DNA of 64,000 bases. It comes from SKKC01 sp046542845 (GTDB lineage Bacteria > Spirochaetota > Spirochaetia > DSM-27196 > SKKC01). Position 1 is the first letter of the stretch. Every line of letters begins with the position of its first letter. The notes under the pieces are model-generated. The model had not been told where the DNA came from. It worked only from the letters and a program-made list of their open reading frames with translations, and searched no databases. Of the stretch, positions 36,142 through 45,275 are shown in pieces. Location: positions 1 through 64,000 of the forward strand of contig JBKHAN010000010.1 of the NCBI GenBank assembly GCA_046542845.1, in the 5' to 3' direction. The position numbers were made by a program, and so were the translations under genes.

Positions 36142-37299
36142 ATGACCGAGACCCGGATACTCATTATCGGCGGCGGCATACACGGGACATTTCTCGCTCG
36201 TTCACTTCTGCGGTACGCGGGTATTCCCCGGAGCGACCTGGTCGTACTCGACCCCACCGGAGAACCCGTTCACGCATGGAAGCACCGCTGCTGTATCGTC
36301 GGCATGACACACCTGCGCAGCACCTCGAGCCATAATATGGAACCCGACTTCAGGTCGCTGCGCAGATGGGCAACGGCGAACGGCTACTCCTATGAGTCAC
36401 ACTTTCTTGACCCGTATGCGCGACCGAGCCTCGAAGTCTTTCACGCACACATGGACAGCGTCGTGTCGACCGATCGTACAGCGGACCGCTTTGTAAAAGG
36501 GTACGCCCGTAGCCTGCGACGCATCCGGGAGGGGTGGAGCGTAACAACGGACGAGGGCGATTTGTCTGCTCGGGTAATCGTGCTCGCCACCGGTCCGGGG
36601 GAGGTCCGAATGCCGTCGTGGGCACACGGCTCGCGAGTTGCGCATGTATACGGTCCGCAGTATCGTGACCCTGAGCGATCGGGCATGCGCATCGCCGTAA
36701 TCGGAGGCGGTATCAGCGCGTGGCAGTACGCCTGCAGACACGCCGAAGGACACGAGGTAACCGTCCTCAGCCCGCACGATATTCAGGTGTCCATGTTTGA
36801 CTCTGACCCCGGCTACCTCGGTCCAAAGAAACTGGACGCGTATCGGATGAAGCCCGCTCGTGAACGGGAGGAAGAACTCCACCGTGCCCGTCGGCCGGGG
36901 ACAGTCCCACCGGATCTTGAACCACGGATACGCGAGAGTATTTCGAATCACGGTCTGGAATTCCGTATCTGCATGATCGAGAAAATGTTGGAACATGAAT
37001 CAGGCGTAATGCTTGTAGACACCGACGGCATACCACACGGTCCCTACGATAAGGTGGTGTGCGCAACCGGATTCACGGGACAACAGGCACCCGGCGGTCT
37101 CGTAACCCGGATAGCCACAGACCTGCAGCTACCCCGGTCGCCGGAGGGTTACCCGCGTCTCGGGCGCGACCTCAGCTGGACAGACGGGATCTTTGTAAGC
37201 GGTGGAGCGGCAGCGCTGGAACTCGGCCCCACTGGAGGCAATATCATCGGAGCCCACAAAGCCTATCGCATACTCCGGGAAACACTGTCCCGACCCTGA
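36142..37299 (+). CDS. FAD/NAD(P)-binding oxidoreductase, lysine-hydroxylase-like
   Basis: A 385-residue flavoprotein with two dinucleotide folds: RILIIGGGIHGTFLARSLLR at residue 4 (FAD) and RIAVIGGGISAWQYACRHA at about 185 (NAD(P)H), plus VVCATGFTGQQAPGG and FVSGGAAALELGPTGGNIIGAH near the end. The layout resembles N-hydroxylating or Baeyer-Villiger-like monooxygenases but the substrate cannot be told. Start ATG 36142 lies 102 bases from the divergent FAD gene. The two flavoenzymes may share regulation or pathway. No siderophore genes nearby. Confidence 0.8.
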   Translation: MTETRILIIGGGIHGTFLARSLLRYAGIPRSDLVVLDPTGEPVHAWKHRCCIVGMTHLRSTSSHNMEPDFRSLRRWATANGYSYESHFLDPYARPSLEVFHAHMDSVVSTDRTADRFVKGYARSLRRIREGWSVTTDEGDLSARVIVLATGPGEVRMPSWAHGSRVAHVYGPQYRDPERSGMRIAVIGGGISAWQYACRHAEGHEVTVLSPHDIQVSMFDSDPGYLGPKKLDAYRMKPAREREEELHRARRPGTVPPDLEPRIRESISNHGLEFRICMIEKMLEHESGVMLVDTDGIPHGPYDKVVCATGFTGQQAPGGLVTRIATDLQLPRSPEGYPRLGRDLSWTDGIFVSGGAAALELGPTGGNIIGAHKAYRILRETLSRP

Positions 37300-37329
37300 T
37301 TGTCAGCGTGAACGAGGCGATTCTACGCA

Positions 37330-38016
37330 CTACAGCGTCTGTTCAGCCTCTTCCCGCTGCTTCAGATGCACTTGAAGCAGCTGGTACGCAGCGTACATCT
37401 CTGCAAAACGCGCAGTGTCTCCGCCGGCATCGGGATGCAGTTCCTTGACCAGATGTCGGAAGCGTTCCTGAAGCCTCCGCGAAGTAGAATCCAGTGAGAC
37501 TCCAAGCGTTTCAGCTGCGCGTCGTATTTCCTCATAGTTTTCGGCAGCCCGGAATACGCCGTCCATGAGTCGTTTCACGCCCGCCTCATCCATACGCGCG
37601 AGGTTGGATCGATCGAGATAATACGATCGTGCATCAGCCGCTCGCAGGCTTCCCGATTCCTGCGATACCGCGTGAAGCCGCGAGTGATGCTCGCAAAGCC
37701 CACCGGATGACGGCCGCCGGCAGAAGTCTTCGACCTCCTCGTCGAACCATCCACACTCCCCGGAAGCGGGCTCGCGACGAACGCAGACGTGAGCGAGGCC
37801 TATATGCACGTGTTTTCCCGGTAATCCCGCAGCCGACAGCAGATGCAGGGCGTGATACAGCTCGAAATGCCGCCGAAACAGGCTCAGTTCCGCGGAGTCA
37901 CACTCATCCTGTAAGCGTACGTAGCGAAGCAGCTGCACTTCGTCTACGCGCCCCTCGGCTGTGTTGAGGTGATGCACCAGGCCGGAGATGTCGACGACCG
38001 CGGGATGTATCTCCAC
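37330..38016 (-). CDS. J-domain protein with N-terminal DnaJ-related region
   Basis: 228 residues. The C-terminal J domain (about 165-228) contains LQERFRHLVKELHPDAGGDTARFAEMYAAYQLLQ with the HPD tripeptide needed to stimulate an Hsp70 ATPase. The N-terminal 100 residues (DISGLVHHLNTAEGRVDEVQLLRYVRL, LSLFRRHFELYHALHLLSAAG) resemble the region found in DnaJ-related proteins of DjlA/DnaJ-rel_N type; a Cys/Trp-rich loop GECGWFDEEVEDFC follows. It is probably a co-chaperone for a specific client. Begins 3 bases after the SDR stop, so it shares its transcript. No DnaK in the window. Confidence 0.82.
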   Translation of the reverse strand: MEIHPAVVDISGLVHHLNTAEGRVDEVQLLRYVRLQDECDSAELSLFRRHFELYHALHLLSAAGLPGKHVHIGLAHVCVRREPASGECGWFDEEVEDFCRRPSSGGLCEHHSRLHAVSQESGSLRAADARSYYLDRSNLARMDEAGVKRLMDGVFRAAENYEEIRRAAETLGVSLDSTSRRLQERFRHLVKELHPDAGGDTARFAEMYAAYQLLQVHLKQREEAEQTL

Positions 38017-38019
38017 CGC

Positions 38020-38721
38020 CTACAGGCCGCTGATTCCAGCCATGCCTCCGTCGACACCGAGCACCTGGCCGGTAACCCAACCTGAACCGGGGGAAAGAAG
38101 ATACAGCACGGCCTCGGCCATATCGTCCACGGTACCCACACGTTTCAGAGGGTGCCGTTCGGCGGACCGCTCACGCTTCTTGTCGTTGTCAAGAAGTTTC
38201 GACGCGAGCGGGGTATCGGTCAGTGAGGGTGCTATGACGTTTACTCTGACGTGTTTCGGGGCGAGCTCAGCCGCGAGTGAACGAGCGAGCCCCTCCACAC
38301 CGGCTTTCGCGGTCGCAATGGAGGCGTGGAAGTTCATACCGACCGTGACCGCGACGGTTGAGACGAGGACCACCGATGCTCCACGGCCATCTGTAATCCG
38401 GGGCAGAACTGCCTGCAACACCCTGACGGCACCGAGGACATTCACGTTAAAATCTTCCTGGAATGCGTCGGGTTTCAGACCTCGAAACGGTGCGAGTTGT
38501 ATACTCCCGGGTGCGTAGAACACCCCGTCAAGCTCCTCGGGGACGTCAAGGTCCTGCGGCAGATCCTCGGTCACATCGACCTGCACGTACTCCGGGTCTC
38601 CAGCTTCGTAGTCAGGCTTATCTCGTCGTGCCCACACGGTAACAGCGTGCCCCTGCGCGAGAAGTCGCTCTGTTACCGCCTTGCCGATACCGCTCGATCC
38701 ACCAACAATCAAATACGTCAT
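38020..38721 (-). CDS. SDR-fold protein lacking the usual catalytic Tyr
   Basis: The 233 residues have the SDR Rossmann start YLIVGGSSGIGKAVTERLL, a FNVNVLGAVRVLQ segment, S121 in VVLVSTVAVTVG and the C-terminal WVTGQVLGVDGGMAG. At the YxxxK position the text is FHASIATAKAG: K139 is there but the residue four before it is I135, not Tyr. I remember a subgroup with the same NFHASIA.AK sequence, so this is a family trait rather than a local fault. Activity is doubtful or uses another acid. ATG 38721 was chosen since the Rossmann motif starts right after it. Followed after 3 bases by the J-domain gene. Confidence 0.85.
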   Translation of the reverse strand: MTYLIVGGSSGIGKAVTERLLAQGHAVTVWARRDKPDYEAGDPEYVQVDVTEDLPQDLDVPEELDGVFYAPGSIQLAPFRGLKPDAFQEDFNVNVLGAVRVLQAVLPRITDGRGASVVLVSTVAVTVGMNFHASIATAKAGVEGLARSLAAELAPKHVRVNVIAPSLTDTPLASKLLDNDKKRERSAERHPLKRVGTVDDMAEAVLYLLSPGSGWVTGQVLGVDGGMAGISGL

Positions 38722-38765
38722 TGGCAGAAGATAGTAAGGAACAGATGATGCCGGCAAGGAAGGGG

Positions 38766-40217
38766 CTACGCGGTATCGACAGACGGGAGCTCTTTCGAGT
38801 GGTAGAAATATTCAAGAATTCCGGCCCTCAGGCTTTCAAATACCAGGGGGTATACGACGTTAAAAAAGTACGCCCGTTGTATCGCGATGCGCTTCGTATG
38901 CGCGTACTGCTGTTCTATGGCTTTACGGCACTGCTGAAGATACTGATCATAGTTGGAAAACGCCGCCTCGATTCTGACCTGCTGGTCGGGATCCTTCAGC
39001 GCGTCCTGGTATTCACCGAGTTTGTTGAAAATTGCAACGAGGCTGAACGCAGCGTTCAGTTCCCGGTCGAGTTCGTCAGCTGAATACCCGCGGCGGACGA
39101 TCTTTGCGTAGGTAGAAGGGAAAATGGCACGGATCATAGGGGCTTTCCTGAGCCCCACTCCGAGGCGAACAAGCGCATTTTCGACCGCATCGACGACGTA
39201 CTGATTCCCCCGGTAGTACTTGAGGAGCTCGAGAATCCTGTCGGCTCCCTGCTCGCCGTTGACAAGCAGCACAGACACCTGGTCTGCAACGCTCTCAGGA
39301 AGGTCCGGATGTACCTGCACGCTTATGGTCTTGAAGGCGACGTTCTTTTTCTCGCGTATCGTAACGTTCTGCTCGCGAAACAGCTCGTTTAACTGTATGT
39401 GCTTATAGGAACTACCGAGCTCCGCAGCTTCTTTCCTGAAGCGGTTCGTGTATTCTTCGACAATCCCGGTCTGCTCGAGCGTCTCGAACATGTCCGCAGA
39501 CATGCGAAACCCTCCGATCGGAGCCGTCGTTTCCATTCGTTTTGCCTTGATAACGGGTTCTCCGACGACGTCCCACTGCCTCGCGCCGGCGGGGCCGAAG
39601 TTTCCTACGGTTACCGTACCTATATGCGCACCGATTCGGATCCGTATTTGAAAAAAAGCCTTCAGGCTCTCTGAAATACCCATGTCGCCGCGCATCCGTT
39701 CCATAATATCGAACGCCCGTCGGAGCATCTCAGCGTCCTGCTGATTGCGATGTTCCTCGAGGAACCGGTCGTCGGCCCGGTTAAACAGCAGGCATACACG
39801 CTGCATTTCCACGCAGGAGTAAAACAAACGCGCGGCGATTGAGTACACAGCCTCGTCCTCGCTCATGTTGCGGGTCGATGCGTCTACGAGGCCGCCATAA
39901 TGGAACATGAGACTGTCGCCCTCGATCTTGTTCAGGTACCCGCCATAACGCCTGAGTACGGCGTTAAACGCCGCGTACAGCCCGTTCAGGAGCGCCTGAT
40001 TTTCGTCAGGACTGAGGAACCGTGAAAGATACGAGTAGTCGGCGATGTCGATAAAACCGATCCCTACGGTCTGCACCACTGAGCGACTCGGAATTCCTCC
40101 GTTCTCATATATAGCTTCAACAAGCTGACGCGGAAGGTAGTACTCTTCTATCTGGCGACGAAGCTCCAGTTCTGAAACGCTCGCATTTTCTACCGGGTAA
40201 CCGGTTTCGAATTCCAT
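38766..40217 (-). CDS. Class III adenylate/guanylate cyclase-domain protein
   Basis: 483 residues. The cyclase homology domain spans about 48-235: metal Asp D57 in FIDIADYS, K97 and D101 in NKIEGDSLMFHY, RIGAHIGTVTVGNFG, and WDVVGEPVIKAKRME where D216 (purine contact) and the transition-state Arg R227 are present. The Asn normally preceding it (VNxAxR) is I223, so activity may be low or altered. The 240-residue C-terminal part is helical, rich in charged residues and unlike any domain I know. No membrane segment. It would make or sense a cyclic nucleotide in the cytosol; no receiver or GAF domain is attached. Confidence 0.82.
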   Translation of the reverse strand: MEFETGYPVENASVSELELRRQIEEYYLPRQLVEAIYENGGIPSRSVVQTVGIGFIDIADYSYLSRFLSPDENQALLNGLYAAFNAVLRRYGGYLNKIEGDSLMFHYGGLVDASTRNMSEDEAVYSIAARLFYSCVEMQRVCLLFNRADDRFLEEHRNQQDAEMLRRAFDIMERMRGDMGISESLKAFFQIRIRIGAHIGTVTVGNFGPAGARQWDVVGEPVIKAKRMETTAPIGGFRMSADMFETLEQTGIVEEYTNRFRKEAAELGSSYKHIQLNELFREQNVTIREKKNVAFKTISVQVHPDLPESVADQVSVLLVNGEQGADRILELLKYYRGNQYVVDAVENALVRLGVGLRKAPMIRAIFPSTYAKIVRRGYSADELDRELNAAFSLVAIFNKLGEYQDALKDPDQQVRIEAAFSNYDQYLQQCRKAIEQQYAHTKRIAIQRAYFFNVVYPLVFESLRAGILEYFYHSKELPSVDTA

Positions 40218-40354
40218 GTGGGTACCTTGACTTTTTACACTACCTGCGAAGGATATTTACCTTCTAAAAGGGTAGTATCTCGCACAGGCAAACGCAAGGT
40301 GAATTGCCGCCCTTTCGGCATTATTCACGAAAAAACTGCAACACACGCGCAGGT

Positions 40355-40383
40355 TGTATCTATATATTATTTATTATATATTG
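40355..40383 (+). promoter_or_regulatory. Candidate trxB promoter (AT-rich)
   Basis: TTGTAT and TATATT lie 17 bases apart inside a run of A and T that stands out from the surrounding GC-rich DNA, ending about 18 bases before the trxB ATG. A second TATATT occurs inside the spacer, so the exact -10 is uncertain. Confidence 0.5.
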
Positions 40384-40400
40384 ATGGGAGGAGACATACT

Positions 40401-41357
40401 ATGAATACAACGGACACCCATGAACACGTCATTATCATTGGAAGCGGCCCTGCCGCGCATACAGCAGCCGTGTACACGGCACGAGCAGAACTTTCGCCGC
40501 TCCTGTTCGAAGGTTTTATGGCCGGCGGTGTCGCCGCGGGGGGGCAACTTACCACGACCACGGAAGTAGAGAACTACCCCGGCTTCCCGGAGGGTATACA
40601 GGGGCCGGAGCTCATGGAAAACATGAGGGCTCAGAGCCTTCGACACGGAACGCGGATCAAGACCGAAACGGTCGAACGCGTCGAACTTGGATCCCGTCCC
40701 TTTAAGGTTCACGCGCCAAGCGGGACGTACACTGCCGATACGCTTATTATCTCGACCGGCGCGACGGCAAAGCGCATGCACCTGCCGGGCGAAGAGCGCC
40801 TCTGGCAAAAAGGTATCTCGGCCTGCGCAGTATGCGACGGAGCCCTGCCGATCTTCCGCAACGCTCCGCTCGTGGTCATAGGTGGTGGTGACAGCGCCTG
40901 CGAGGAAGCGAGTTACCTGTCCAAGTTCGGCAGCTCGGTGACCATGCTTGTCCGGCGTGACGAACTTCGTGCGAGTAAGGCCATGCAGAAACGGGTGTTC
41001 GAGAACGAGAAGATCACCATTCTGTGGAACACCGAAGCAACCGCCGTGTCGGGCGACAACACGCTCCAGTACGTGCACGTGAAGAACAACAGGACCGACG
41101 AAGAAGCAAAACTGGAAGCTTCCGGACTTTTTTACGCGATCGGACACACCCCGAATACCGCATTTCTCGAGAATCAGCTCGCGACAGACGAGACTGGTTA
41201 TCTGCTGACCAACCCGGACTCGACGGCGACAAAAATACCGGGTGTCTTCGCCGCCGGAGACGTAAAAGACAAGGTGTGGAGACAGGCGGTTACGGCGGCT
41301 GGAATGGGCTGCATGGCTGCCCTTGAAGCAGAACGGTTTCTCGCCGAACAGGAATAA
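40401..41357 (+). CDS. trxB: Thioredoxin reductase
   Basis: NADPH-dependent flavoprotein that reduces thioredoxin. The 318 residues hold IIIGSGPAAHTAAVYTARA (FAD), the redox pair C142-C145 in ACAVCDGALP, VIGGGDSACEEASYL (NADPH) and GVFAAGDVKDKVWRQAVTAAGMGC. Start ATG 40401 has a GGGAGGAG ribosome site; the frame is open upstream only by chance. An AT-rich stretch (about 40356-40382, ttgtat then tatatt 17 bases later) is the likely promoter. A large inverted repeat follows the stop. Confidence 0.96.
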   Translation: MNTTDTHEHVIIIGSGPAAHTAAVYTARAELSPLLFEGFMAGGVAAGGQLTTTTEVENYPGFPEGIQGPELMENMRAQSLRHGTRIKTETVERVELGSRPFKVHAPSGTYTADTLIISTGATAKRMHLPGEERLWQKGISACAVCDGALPIFRNAPLVVIGGGDSACEEASYLSKFGSSVTMLVRRDELRASKAMQKRVFENEKITILWNTEATAVSGDNTLQYVHVKNNRTDEEAKLEASGLFYAIGHTPNTAFLENQLATDETGYLLTNPDSTATKIPGVFAAGDVKDKVWRQAVTAAGMGCMAALEAERFLAEQE

Positions 41358-41366
41358 TGAACGTCG

Positions 41367-41397
41367 GTCACGGATCGATTCCTGGGCGATCCGTGAC
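41367..41397. terminator. Inverted repeat between trxB and the ABC exporter
   Basis: GTCACGGATCG and CGATCCGTGAC form a perfect 11-bp stem with a 9-base loop at the convergent junction. No T run follows on either strand, so it may act as a two-way terminator that is partly Rho-dependent, or as an mRNA end barrier. Confidence 0.55.
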
Positions 41398-41429
41398 GCA
41401 GAAAAGCCGTTCTCCGGGTCTATTCTACC

Positions 41430-43250
41430 CTACAACGAAACGCCCTCGCCCTGAAGTGAGAACTGGTTCATATATAACGTGTAATAGCGTCCCCGACGCC
41501 CAATGAGCGTTTCGTGGTCTCCGTCCTCCACAATCTCGCCCTTGTCAATAACGAGGATTCGGTCCGCTTCCCGTATCGTTGAGAGTCTGTGCGCAATTAC
41601 AAAACTCGTCCGTCCTTCGAGAATTTTCCGTATAGCTTCCTGAATGAGCCGTTCAGCCTCAGTATCAATTGAACTGGTTGCCTCGTCAAACACGAAGAAA
41701 ACGGGATCGGCGAGTACCGCGCGTGCGAAGCTCACAAGCTGCTTCTCGCCAACGCTTAACAGACCGCCACCCTCGCCCACTTCCGAATCAAACCCATGTT
41801 CAAGTCTGCGGATGAAGGTTGTCGCGCCCACCGTTGCCGCTGCTTTTTCCACCTCCGCATCCGTCGCATCGAGCCGACCGTACCGTATGTTCTCGCGAAC
41901 CGTTCCGCTGAACAGATGCGGTTGCTGCAGCACGTACCCGAGGCTCGAGTAATGCTGCAGAAGCCCGCGCGAGCGGTAGTCTCTCCCGTCGACAAGGATC
42001 TGCCCCGACGACGGCTCGTAAAAACGACACAGCAGGCTTACGATCGTGCTTTTTCCGCTCCCCGTTTCGCCGACGAGCGCGATGCTCTGCCCGGCCTCGA
42101 CGTGAAGATTAAAACCCCGGAGAACCGTCTCGCCACCGGTATACGTAAAGGTGACGTCGCGAAACGTCACCGACCCCCTGGCACGCGTCCAGTTCTGCCG
42201 CTTCGGGTCAAAGACGTCTCCATAGCGTTCGATTACCTTCGGCGCGTCGACGATTTCCGGCTCGGTTTCAATCATGTCCATGACCCGCTCGGCAGCGGCC
42301 TGCGCGCTCTGGAACTCGGTAAGCACCCGCGCGAGCTCCCGCACAGGATCGAAGAACTGCACGGTATAACTGACAAATGCGACGAGAACACCAAAGCTGA
42401 CGGCACCACGGGCGAGCCCCTGCCCGCCGTAGACAAGCGCGAGCCCCGTCCCGAGGCTGCCGAGAGTCAGAACGACCGGTACGTAGAGACTCTGCACAAC
42501 GGCGGTACGAATCGAATAGCGACGCATATCGCCGGTTATCTCCTGGAATTCTCGTAAATTGGCCTCTTCGCGCACGAGGGTCTTCGTCGTCCTGGCTCCC
42601 ATGATCCCCTCATTCAGTGCTCCGGTAATGCGTGAGTTCGTCCGGCGAACAACGCGCTGGTTCCTGAGAATCTTCTGCTGGAAGACGTAGCTCAGTACGG
42701 CAAGCGGCGGAACCACGGAGAGTACGATCAGTGCGAGCCGCCAATCCATAAAGAGCATGAACACGCCAAAGGCAGACATGGTCGTGAAGCCCCACATAAT
42801 ATCGACTATACCCCACGATATCGTCTCGCCGAGACGTTCGGAGTCGCTGGTCATCCGGGTCATGATCCAACCCGTGGGTGTGGTGTCGTAATAGTGAAGC
42901 GAAAGCTCCTGCAGTCTGCGAAATCCCCTTCGACGCAGGTCATAACAGATTCCGGTTTCAACGGTCCCCGCCAGCGAAATAAACAGCCATATCAGAAAAG
43001 CCTGAGTCACCACGAGTGCCACATATCCGGCGGAAAAGAGTCCCAGACCCGTCATGTTTCCGGCTACGATAAACTCGTCTACGGCGTAACGGGTCATGAC
43101 CGGATACGTCGCGTCTATGACGGCGACGAGCGCCATGACCAGGCTGATCCACACGAGGTGACGCCGGTAGGCTTTCGCGTACCTGAGCAGTTTCCGCCAC
43201 AGATTCAAGTCGATCTTTTTCGAGTATTCTTTTTCTTCAAACGCGTGCAT
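41430..43250 (-). CDS. ABC exporter subunit B (fused membrane and ATPase domains)
   Basis: The 606-residue half-transporter has six membrane helices (about 25-310) and a nucleotide domain (about 345-590): Walker A GETGSGKSTIV, signature LLSVGEKQLVSFARAVL and Walker B VFFVFDEATSSID with the catalytic Glu. It pairs with the gene just upstream, whose stop overlaps this start by one base (TAATG). Such heterodimeric exporters (BmrCD, LmrCD, TM287/288) expel drugs or lipids. This subunit keeps the catalytic Glu, so it carries the competent site. The substrate cannot be read from sequence. Confidence 0.93.
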   Translation of the reverse strand: MHAFEEKEYSKKIDLNLWRKLLRYAKAYRRHLVWISLVMALVAVIDATYPVMTRYAVDEFIVAGNMTGLGLFSAGYVALVVTQAFLIWLFISLAGTVETGICYDLRRRGFRRLQELSLHYYDTTPTGWIMTRMTSDSERLGETISWGIVDIMWGFTTMSAFGVFMLFMDWRLALIVLSVVPPLAVLSYVFQQKILRNQRVVRRTNSRITGALNEGIMGARTTKTLVREEANLREFQEITGDMRRYSIRTAVVQSLYVPVVLTLGSLGTGLALVYGGQGLARGAVSFGVLVAFVSYTVQFFDPVRELARVLTEFQSAQAAAERVMDMIETEPEIVDAPKVIERYGDVFDPKRQNWTRARGSVTFRDVTFTYTGGETVLRGFNLHVEAGQSIALVGETGSGKSTIVSLLCRFYEPSSGQILVDGRDYRSRGLLQHYSSLGYVLQQPHLFSGTVRENIRYGRLDATDAEVEKAAATVGATTFIRRLEHGFDSEVGEGGGLLSVGEKQLVSFARAVLADPVFFVFDEATSSIDTEAERLIQEAIRKILEGRTSFVIAHRLSTIREADRILVIDKGEIVEDGDHETLIGRRGRYYTLYMNQFSLQGEGVSL

Positions 43251-45067
43251 TACCGACGTTCTCCCTGAGCAAGCAGTTCCTGCTCGAACTCATCGTGGCG
43301 TCTGCGTTGCATGTTCCACAGACGTGAATACATCCCCTCTTGTGCGAGCAGCTGCTGGTGTGTTCCGGACTGTACGATCCGGCCGTCGTCCAGGACCAGA
43401 ATGCAATCGGCCTCTGAAAGAGTCGTAAGCCGATGACTGACAATAAAGGTCGTCGCGCCGTGCCGAGCCCGAGTCAGTGCACTTCGAATGCGGGCGTCGG
43501 TTTCCGTGTCAACAGCGCTGAGACTGTCGTCGAAGACGAGAATGGGGGGTTTCATGAGCAGCGCGCGCGCGATGGCAACGCGTTGCTTCTGTCCACCCGA
43601 CAGGGTTACCCCGCGTTCACCGACCGGTGTCTCGTAGCCGCGATCGAAACTCTCGATCACGTCGTGAACAGCGGCGGTTTCCGCGGCACGATGGACGTCC
43701 GATTCCGACGAATGCGACCGGGCGAGACGTATGTTCTCACGGATAGATTTTGCGAACATGAACGGTTCCTGCAGTACAAAGCCCACGTTCTGCCGTATCC
43801 AGCGCTTGCGAATGCTGCGCAGCTCGACTCCATCAATGCGTATAGATCCCTGTTCATAGTCGTACAGTCGTGAAAGCAACTGTACGAGCGTGGACTTACC
43901 TGACCCCGTCGGCCCGAGAAGCGCCACAGTCGTACCCGGACGAGCTTCAAAACTGACGTCCTTGAGAACCTGCCGCCCGGCGTATGCGAACGATACGTGG
44001 TCGAATACGACGTGTCCCCGTATCTCCGGCTCAACCGCGTCTGCGCTGTCGTGTTCGATCTCTACGGCGAGAATCTCACCAATGCGCTTCAGCGCGACTG
44101 ACATTCGTCCCATGTCGGCGAGAACACGGCCCATTTGACGGATCGGAAACAGAAGCATCGTGACCACCGTCACGAACAGAAGCACCGTGCCGATGGTAAC
44201 CGCTCCAGACACGGCCAGGGCAGTCCCGTATACGACGATCACACCGATCTGTCCCAGACACAGCAGATCGCTGAGGCTCCAGTAGGCGGCCATCTGGCGG
44301 ATGAGACGGTACACAAGGTCACGATACTCAGAACTGCGTTCGTCAAAACGGTCTGCCTCAAAGCGCTGCCGCCCGAACGCTCGTACGACGCGAACGCCGG
44401 TCAGACTCTCCTGCAACACCGTCGAAAGCCGGCCGTCGGCTTCGTCGACCTTCTGAAAGGTCCGCTGCACACGTCCGAAAAACACCAGCGAGAAGGCAAA
44501 CACAACCGGTACGGCTGCGATACTCGCAAGCGCATAGCGGACATTGATCGTGAAGAGAACCGGCAGCGCAGCGACAACCATGAACAGGGCACGCCCGACT
44601 TCGACGAACTGTATTGCCATAAAACGTCGCACCGTCTCCACATCCGACGTGCAGCGTTGAAGCAGATCGCCCGTTGAGGAATGCACGTGGTAGTCATAGC
44701 TGAGATTCTGTATGTGGTCGTACAGCCGGTTTCTGAGCCTCTCGGCAAAGGACTCGCTTGCTCCAGCTGCGAGCCGTCCCTGCAGGAAACTGAAGACCCC
44801 GGACACGACCGTCACGGCTACAATCCCACCGAGGATCATCCAGAGATTCGCTCGAAGGACATCGACTCCGCCGAGGCGTTCTATCAGGCGGGCAAATACA
44901 TCCGGTCCCGCTACCGGCTCGGTCCCGATTACGCTGTCGATAGCGAATCTGACCATGAGGGGTGGCGCATAACCGAAGAGGGCTGCAATGCCCACACACA
45001 CAACTGCCGCGACATAGACGGCTCGACTACCTCGCAGAGTATCAAACAACACACGACTCGCACGCAT
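43250..45067 (-). CDS. ABC exporter subunit A with degenerate ATPase site
   Basis: 605 residues: membrane domain (about 15-310) and nucleotide domain with Walker A GPTGSGKSTLVQLLS, signature TLSGGQKQRVAIARAL and Walker B ILVFDDSLSAVD. The residue after the Walker B Asp is Asp, not Glu, the hallmark of the non-catalytic site in heterodimeric exporters of the TM287/BmrC type. First gene of a two-gene operon; a GGAAG ribosome site precedes ATG 45067. A leader of nearly 240 bases with several hairpins and a 28-codon frame lies upstream. Confidence 0.93.
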   Translation of the reverse strand: MRASRVLFDTLRGSRAVYVAAVVCVGIAALFGYAPPLMVRFAIDSVIGTEPVAGPDVFARLIERLGGVDVLRANLWMILGGIVAVTVVSGVFSFLQGRLAAGASESFAERLRNRLYDHIQNLSYDYHVHSSTGDLLQRCTSDVETVRRFMAIQFVEVGRALFMVVAALPVLFTINVRYALASIAAVPVVFAFSLVFFGRVQRTFQKVDEADGRLSTVLQESLTGVRVVRAFGRQRFEADRFDERSSEYRDLVYRLIRQMAAYWSLSDLLCLGQIGVIVVYGTALAVSGAVTIGTVLLFVTVVTMLLFPIRQMGRVLADMGRMSVALKRIGEILAVEIEHDSADAVEPEIRGHVVFDHVSFAYAGRQVLKDVSFEARPGTTVALLGPTGSGKSTLVQLLSRLYDYEQGSIRIDGVELRSIRKRWIRQNVGFVLQEPFMFAKSIRENIRLARSHSSESDVHRAAETAAVHDVIESFDRGYETPVGERGVTLSGGQKQRVAIARALLMKPPILVFDDSLSAVDTETDARIRSALTRARHGATTFIVSHRLTTLSEADCILVLDDGRIVQSGTHQQLLAQEGMYSRLWNMQRRRHDEFEQELLAQGERR

Positions 45068-45188
45068 AACATCAACTTCCTGAAACGTTAAGGCAAGGGT
45101 GAGACCGCAAAACAGACCCGCAGACGGTCTGCCGCATCAGAGCTGTAGTACCTGTGAAAAACAGAAGGTGAAACTGACGCGTTGTCAG

Positions 45189-45275
45189 CTATAGTCCAGG
45201 CAGGCCCCGATATGCGATACAACGAAAAACCGCTTCAAGCGGCAGGTGATATGTCACGTGGTTTCGTATGTTCAT
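45189..45275 (-). CDS. Possible leader peptide of the ABC exporter operon
   Basis: A 28-codon frame (ATG 45275 to TAG 45189) lies in the exporter leader. GGGGGCGG ends 4 bases before the ATG and can pair with the anti-Shine-Dalgarno region through one G-U pair. The peptide begins MNIRNHVTYH and ends RGLPGL. The small terminator at 45225-45242 falls inside the frame, so translation would disturb it. In B. subtilis the bmrCD exporter is controlled by a leader peptide (BmrB); whether this frame acts that way is my inference. It could be chance. Confidence 0.35.
   Translation of the reverse strand: MNIRNHVTYHLPLEAVFRCIAYRGLPGL
45225..45242 (-). terminator. Small terminator-like hairpin in the exporter leader
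   Basis: On the minus strand CCGCT/AGCGG with a 3-base loop is followed by five T. The stem is short but GC-rich. It lies about 65 bases after the predicted start of transcription and 160 bases before the exporter ATG, so it could stop transcripts early. Confidence 0.45.

Noticed and set aside
43250..45067. Degenerate Walker B (VFDDS) first read as a mutation.
   Set aside because: Asp in place of Glu is usual for one half of heterodimeric exporters, so it is normal biology.
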